Shown: positions 13,778-16,045 of the stretch, in pieces
How the letters are laid out: every line of letters starts with the position of its first letter
Position numbering within the stretch: position 1 is the stretch's first letter
Source of the DNA: Bacillota bacterium
GTDB taxonomy: Bacteria > Bacillota > Bacilli > Paenibacillales > Paenibacillaceae
Direction of reading: 5' to 3'
Length of the DNA stretch: 16,045 nt
Assembly (NCBI GenBank): GCA_023433615.1
Contig: JAEZCJ010000052.1
Location: forward strand, 1 to 16,045
Made by a program: the position numbers and the translations under genes
Notes under the pieces: generated by a model
The model's database searches: none
Told to the model about the DNA's origin: nothing
The model's input: only the letters and a program-made list of their open reading frames with translations

Positions 13778-13852
13778 ATGATGCGTTTCAAAGCGATTGT
13801 CGCCCGAGTTACGAAGCTTTCGCCGGTTTCTGCAGCCGTTACAAAATTTTGA
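13778..13852 (+). CDS. Possible small peptide ORF (24 aa)
   Basis: ATG-ATG at 13778 follows a very strong AAGGAGG (13767-13773) by four bases, or seven bases for the second ATG at 13781. The peptide of 24 residues (start MMRFKAIVARVTKLSP) is basic and amphipathic and resembles no family I know. The strong ribosome-binding site is the main support; the short length makes chance possible. It may be a leader peptide for the small membrane gene that starts 21 bases after its stop. The larger open frame back to 13613 lacks a start signal and crosses the G9 tract. Confidence 0.4.
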   Translation: MMRFKAIVARVTKLSPVSAAVTKF

Positions 13853-13873
13853 ATATATTAGGGGGTTATTGTG

Positions 13874-13942
13874 ATGAAGGTTTATCTGGTGTCCGTTCAA
13901 TTCTTGTATGCGCTGTGTCTGTTGCCTTGGTTCTTGATCTAG
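13874..13942 (+). pseudogene. First membrane segment of a split small membrane protein (22 codons, ends at in-frame TAG)
   Basis: ATG 13874 follows AGGGGG (13860-13865) by eight bases. The 22 residues are one hydrophobic segment (start MKVYLVSVQFLYALCLLPWF). The TAG stop (13940-13942) is in the same frame as the next gene, only 12 bases before its ATG, and the joined reading (with Trp or any residue for TAG) gives a coherent three-segment membrane protein of about 93 residues. I read this as the 5' part of one gene interrupted by a nonsense change, typically TGG to TAG. A genuine separate 22-residue membrane peptide cannot be excluded, because the next ORF has its own plausible ribosome-binding site. 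Confidence 0.5.
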
Positions 13943-13954
13943 GGGATTACATTG

Positions 13955-14155
13955 ATGGGGTTCGCCAACGGCATCAACTGGTTCAGCACCGCGCTGACCG
14001 CAGGCATTACCTTGTATCCGGCAGCCGTGATCGTCTGCTCGATTATGGCTTGGCGGGCCCGGAACAAACGCAAGCGTACCGCGATTATCGTCAACTTGGT
14101 TCCGATGATCTGGATCCTCGCAGTCGGCGTGCCTTTCGCGGCGATCAATCTGTAA
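13955..14155 (+). CDS. Small membrane protein (66 aa), probably the 3' part of a split gene
   Basis: ATG 13955 lies eight bases after AGGGGA (13941-13946). The 66-residue product has two hydrophobic segments, about 14-34 (ALTAGITLYPAAVIVCSIMA) and 43-63 (AIIVNLVPMIWILAVGVPFA), separated by a basic loop (RARNKRKR) that should face the cytoplasm. No family is recognised with confidence. It is in frame with the upstream 22-codon ORF. The stop is 18 bases before the start of the large secreted protein, with no terminator between them, so the two are probably co-transcribed; a membrane partner for export or anchoring of that protein is only a suggestion. Confidence 0.65.
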   Translation: MGFANGINWFSTALTAGITLYPAAVIVCSIMAWRARNKRKRTAIIVNLVPMIWILAVGVPFAAINL

Positions 14156-14173
14156 GCAGAGGGGGAGACGAAG

Positions 14174-16045
14174 ATGAAACTTGTATGGAGAAGCGCAAGG
14201 CGCTGCGCGCTGGCCGCCATAGCGGCGATTGGCATCTGTCTCGGACTATTTACTCTTGGATCGGGCTATTCGCATGCGGCTACGAGCCAATGGGCTACGG
14301 TCGGCGGCGCCGGGTTGTCGGCTGGCAATATATATTCTGATTCGCTGTTCGTTTATAACGGCACGCCCTATGTCGCTTACGTCGAGGGCAATGTGAACAC
14401 GGTCACCGTGAAGAGGTATAACGGGAGCAGCTGGGAGGCGGTAGGAAGCTCCATCACGCTGCCATCTTGGGCTACTGTCGTATCGCCATCGCTCTATGTG
14501 GACAACGGCATCCCTTATATCGCCTATCGGGATGGATCGATTGCCCCCCAGAAGATCGCGGTGCAGATGTTCAACGGGAGCAGCTGGGAGACGGTCGGCG
14601 ACGCCGGCTTTTCGAGCGGTTTCGTAGATTTCATATCGATCGTGGTGGAGAACGGCACGCCTTATGTCGCCTTTAAGGATGGCGGGAATGCCAATAAAGC
14701 CTCGGTCATGAAATATAACGGAAGCGGCTGGGAATATGTCGGCGCAGCCGGACTGTCTGCAGGCGAGATCTACAGTACATCGTTAAAGTTTGATAACGGC
14801 ATACCTTATGTCGCTTATACCGATGCCGTAAACGCGCTTAAAGCTACCGTGATGAAATATAACGGAAGCACATGGGAACCGGTAGGCGGAGGCGGATTAT
14901 CGCCGGGCCGGGCCGATTATGTAGCGCTTAGTTTCCACGGGGGCATCCCATATGTCGCTTATGTGGATTATACGAACGGCGTGAAGGCCTCCATGCGGAA
15001 GTACAACGGAAACAGCTGGGAACAGGTGGGAGACGCCGGAATCTCAACGAGTACGGCCCAAGATCTTTCGATGAAGATCGATAACGGCGTCCCTTATGTC
15101 GCATTCAGGGATGGTGATTATGACGAAAAAGCGACAGTCATGAAGTTCAACGGAAGCGGATGGGAGACCGTTGGGAGCGCCGGATTCACGGCAGGATTGG
15201 TCAATAACTTGATGCTGGATGTGTACGCGGGGATCCCCTATGTGCTCTTTAAGGACGGCGCAAACGGCGACAAGGCTACGGTCATGAAAATGAAGTTCAG
15301 TGTGGCTTACGACGGGAACGGCAGTACGGGAGGAACCGTGCCGATTAGCGGCGAATATGACGACAACGCCGACGCCCCGGTATTGGGCAATACCGGGAAC
15401 CTTGTGAAGACAGGCCATACGTTCGCGGGGTGGAATACGAAGCCGGACGGCAGTGGGACGACCTATGCGGTGGGAGGCACCGTCAACGTCGGGACAACCG
15501 GCGTGGTGCTGTATGCGAAGTGGACGGTGAGCAACTATGCGGTCACGTACGACGGCAACGGCGCCGAGTTCGGCGTCGCGCCTGCGTCCGGCAGCCATGC
15601 ATACGACACCGCCATCACGCTGCCGGGCAATACCGGCGGACTGGCGAAGACGGGGCACACGTTCGCGGGCTGGAACACGGCGGCGGACGGCAGCGGGACG
15701 AGCTACCCCGCAGGCGGCGCGTATACGATCGGCGCGGCAGACGCAACGCTATACGCCAGGTGGACTGTGAACCCGTATGCGGTGACCTTCAACGGCAACG
15801 GGGGCACGCCGACGGCCGGCCAGTCGGTCGACTACGGCGGCACGGTGACGAAGCCGGCGGATCCGACGAAGACGGGTCATACGTTCGAGGGCTGGTATGC
15901 GGACGCAGGCTTGACGTCGGCTTACAATTTCGCAGCGCCGATGGGTGCGGCGAACATGACGCTGTACGCGATGTGGGCAGTGAACGACTACACGGTCACG
16001 TATGACGGCAACGGCAATGAAGAAGGCAACGCGCCTGCGTCCGGC
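14174..16045 (+). CDS. Secreted seven-blade propeller protein with Listeria-Bacteroides repeats (3' truncated by window)
   Basis: ATG 14174 follows GGGGGAG (14161-14167). The frame is open for all 624 codons to the window end. Residues 1-36 are a signal peptide: basic start, hydrophobic core AAIAAIGICLGLF, and cleavage near SHAA. Residues 38-373 hold seven repeats of 48-49 residues, each with G-(T/I/V)-PY(V/I)AY-type and NGSxWExVG strands. The PYxxx motifs are at 65, 114, 163, 211, 259, 307 and 355. The last repeat lacks its Trp strand while an extra one (W40-ATVGG) precedes the first, the expected ring closure of a propeller. From 374 on come ~75-residue Listeria-Bacteroides (InlB B-type, Flg_new) repeats, recognised by YDGNG, TGHTFAGWNT, DGSGT and LY-A-(K/R/M)W, with three complete and a fourth cut off. 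The protein is extracellular, and adhesin or surface-binding roles are common for such repeats. Anchoring domains, if any, lie beyond the window. Confidence 0.87.
   Translation, partial: MKLVWRSARRCALAAIAAIGICLGLFTLGSGYSHAATSQWATVGGAGLSAGNIYSDSLFVYNGTPYVAYVEGNVNTVTVKRYNGSSWEAVGSSITLPSWATVVSPSLYVDNGIPYIAYRDGSIAPQKIAVQMFNGSSWETVGDAGFSSGFVDFISIVVENGTPYVAFKDGGNANKASVMKYNGSGWEYVGAAGLSAGEIYSTSLKFDNGIPYVAYTDAVNALKATVMKYNGSTWEPVGGGGLSPGRADYVALSFHGGIPYVAYVDYTNGVKASMRKYNGNSWEQVGDAGISTSTAQDLSMKIDNGVPYVAFRDGDYDEKATVMKFNGSGWETVGSAGFTAGLVNNLMLDVYAGIPYVLFKDGANGDKATVMKMKFSVAYDGNGSTGGTVPISGEYDDNADAPVLGNTGNLVKTGHTFAGWNTKPDGSGTTYAVGGTVNVGTTGVVLYAKWTVSNYAVTYDGNGAEFGVAPASGSHAYDTAITLPGNTGGLAKTGHTFAGWNTAADGSGTSYPAGGAYTIGAADATLYARWTVNPYAVTFNGNGGTPTAGQSVDYGGTVTKPADPTKTGHTFEGWYADAGLTSAYNFAAPMGAANMTLYAMWAVNDYTVTYDGNGNEEGNAPASG
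15293..16045 (+). repeat. Tandem Listeria-Bacteroides (InlB B-type) repeat units within the secreted protein
   Basis: The units are roughly 15293-15523, 15533-15763, 15773-15976 and 15986 to the window end. Units 1 and 2 are the AGWNT-x3-DGSGT type and are similar at DNA level (for example TTCGCGGG before TGGAA). Unit 3 is the shorter EGWYADAGLTSAYNF type. The start of unit 4 again matches units 1 and 2 (YDGNG then APASG). The alternation suggests expansion by recombination. Confidence 0.8.

Noticed and set aside
1..16045. tRNA, rRNA, insertion sequences or phage integration sites
   Set aside because: I saw no tRNA-like cloverleaf, rRNA sequence, transposase motif, or terminal inverted repeats with target duplications in the window.

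Overview
The window looks like chromosomal DNA of a GC-rich, endospore-forming member of the Firmicutes, most likely Paenibacillaceae (Paenibacillus/Cohnella type). The reasons are strong AGGAGG-type Shine-Dalgarno sequences, a FapR-type operator on a fabH gene, a CgeB-like glycosyltransferase (CgeB is a Bacillus spore-maturation protein), and a decapeptide-repeat protein ending in a WIAG-like tail, a type I recall from Paenibacillus annotation. The genus is inferred; no rRNA or other marker gene is present.

Layout. (1) 2-949: 3' part of a decapeptide-repeat fibre-like protein. (2) 1230-8519: one tightly packed forward gene run. It holds two tandem GT2-like glycosyltransferases, a third GT2, an RmlA-like sugar nucleotidyltransferase, a GT-D-fold glycosyltransferase, a multidomain GT2, three small helical proteins and a small basic Tyr/Gly-repeat protein. 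Many junctions are 4-nt ATGA/GTGA overlaps. (3) 8520-8763: a non-coding gap with three successive hairpins. (4) 8764-12565: a CgeB-like glycosyltransferase, a GT4 glycosyltransferase and a WecB-like UDP-GlcNAc 2-epimerase with an abnormal start and altered active-site residues. (5) 12539-13549, reverse strand: FabH (ketoacyl-ACP synthase III) with a sigma-A promoter and FapR operator. (6) 13560-13860: lower-GC intergenic DNA with a G9 tract and a 24-codon ORF whose Shine-Dalgarno can be paired in a hairpin. (7) 13874-14155: a small membrane protein apparently split by an in-frame TAG. (8) 14174 to the window end: a secreted seven-blade propeller protein followed by Listeria-Bacteroides (InlB B-type) repeats, truncated by the window.

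How the genes may work together. Regions 1-4 read as a surface-glycan or protein-glycosylation locus: nucleotide-sugar enzymes (RmlA-like, WecB-like), at least six glycosyltransferases of three folds (GT-A, GT-B, GT-D), and a fibre-like candidate acceptor next door. The most striking feature is a shared accessory module. Three enzymes of three different folds carry an Arg/Lys-rich N-terminus followed by a (Y/F)xxG tetrad repeat, with four glycines spaced exactly four residues apart. A free-standing 111-residue protein in the same operon consists of essentially nothing else. Three further enzymes carry the basic tail alone. I infer an assembly or targeting tag that gathers the enzymes on a common surface, perhaps the spore coat or exosporium. 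Spore localisation is a hypothesis and is not shown by the sequence.
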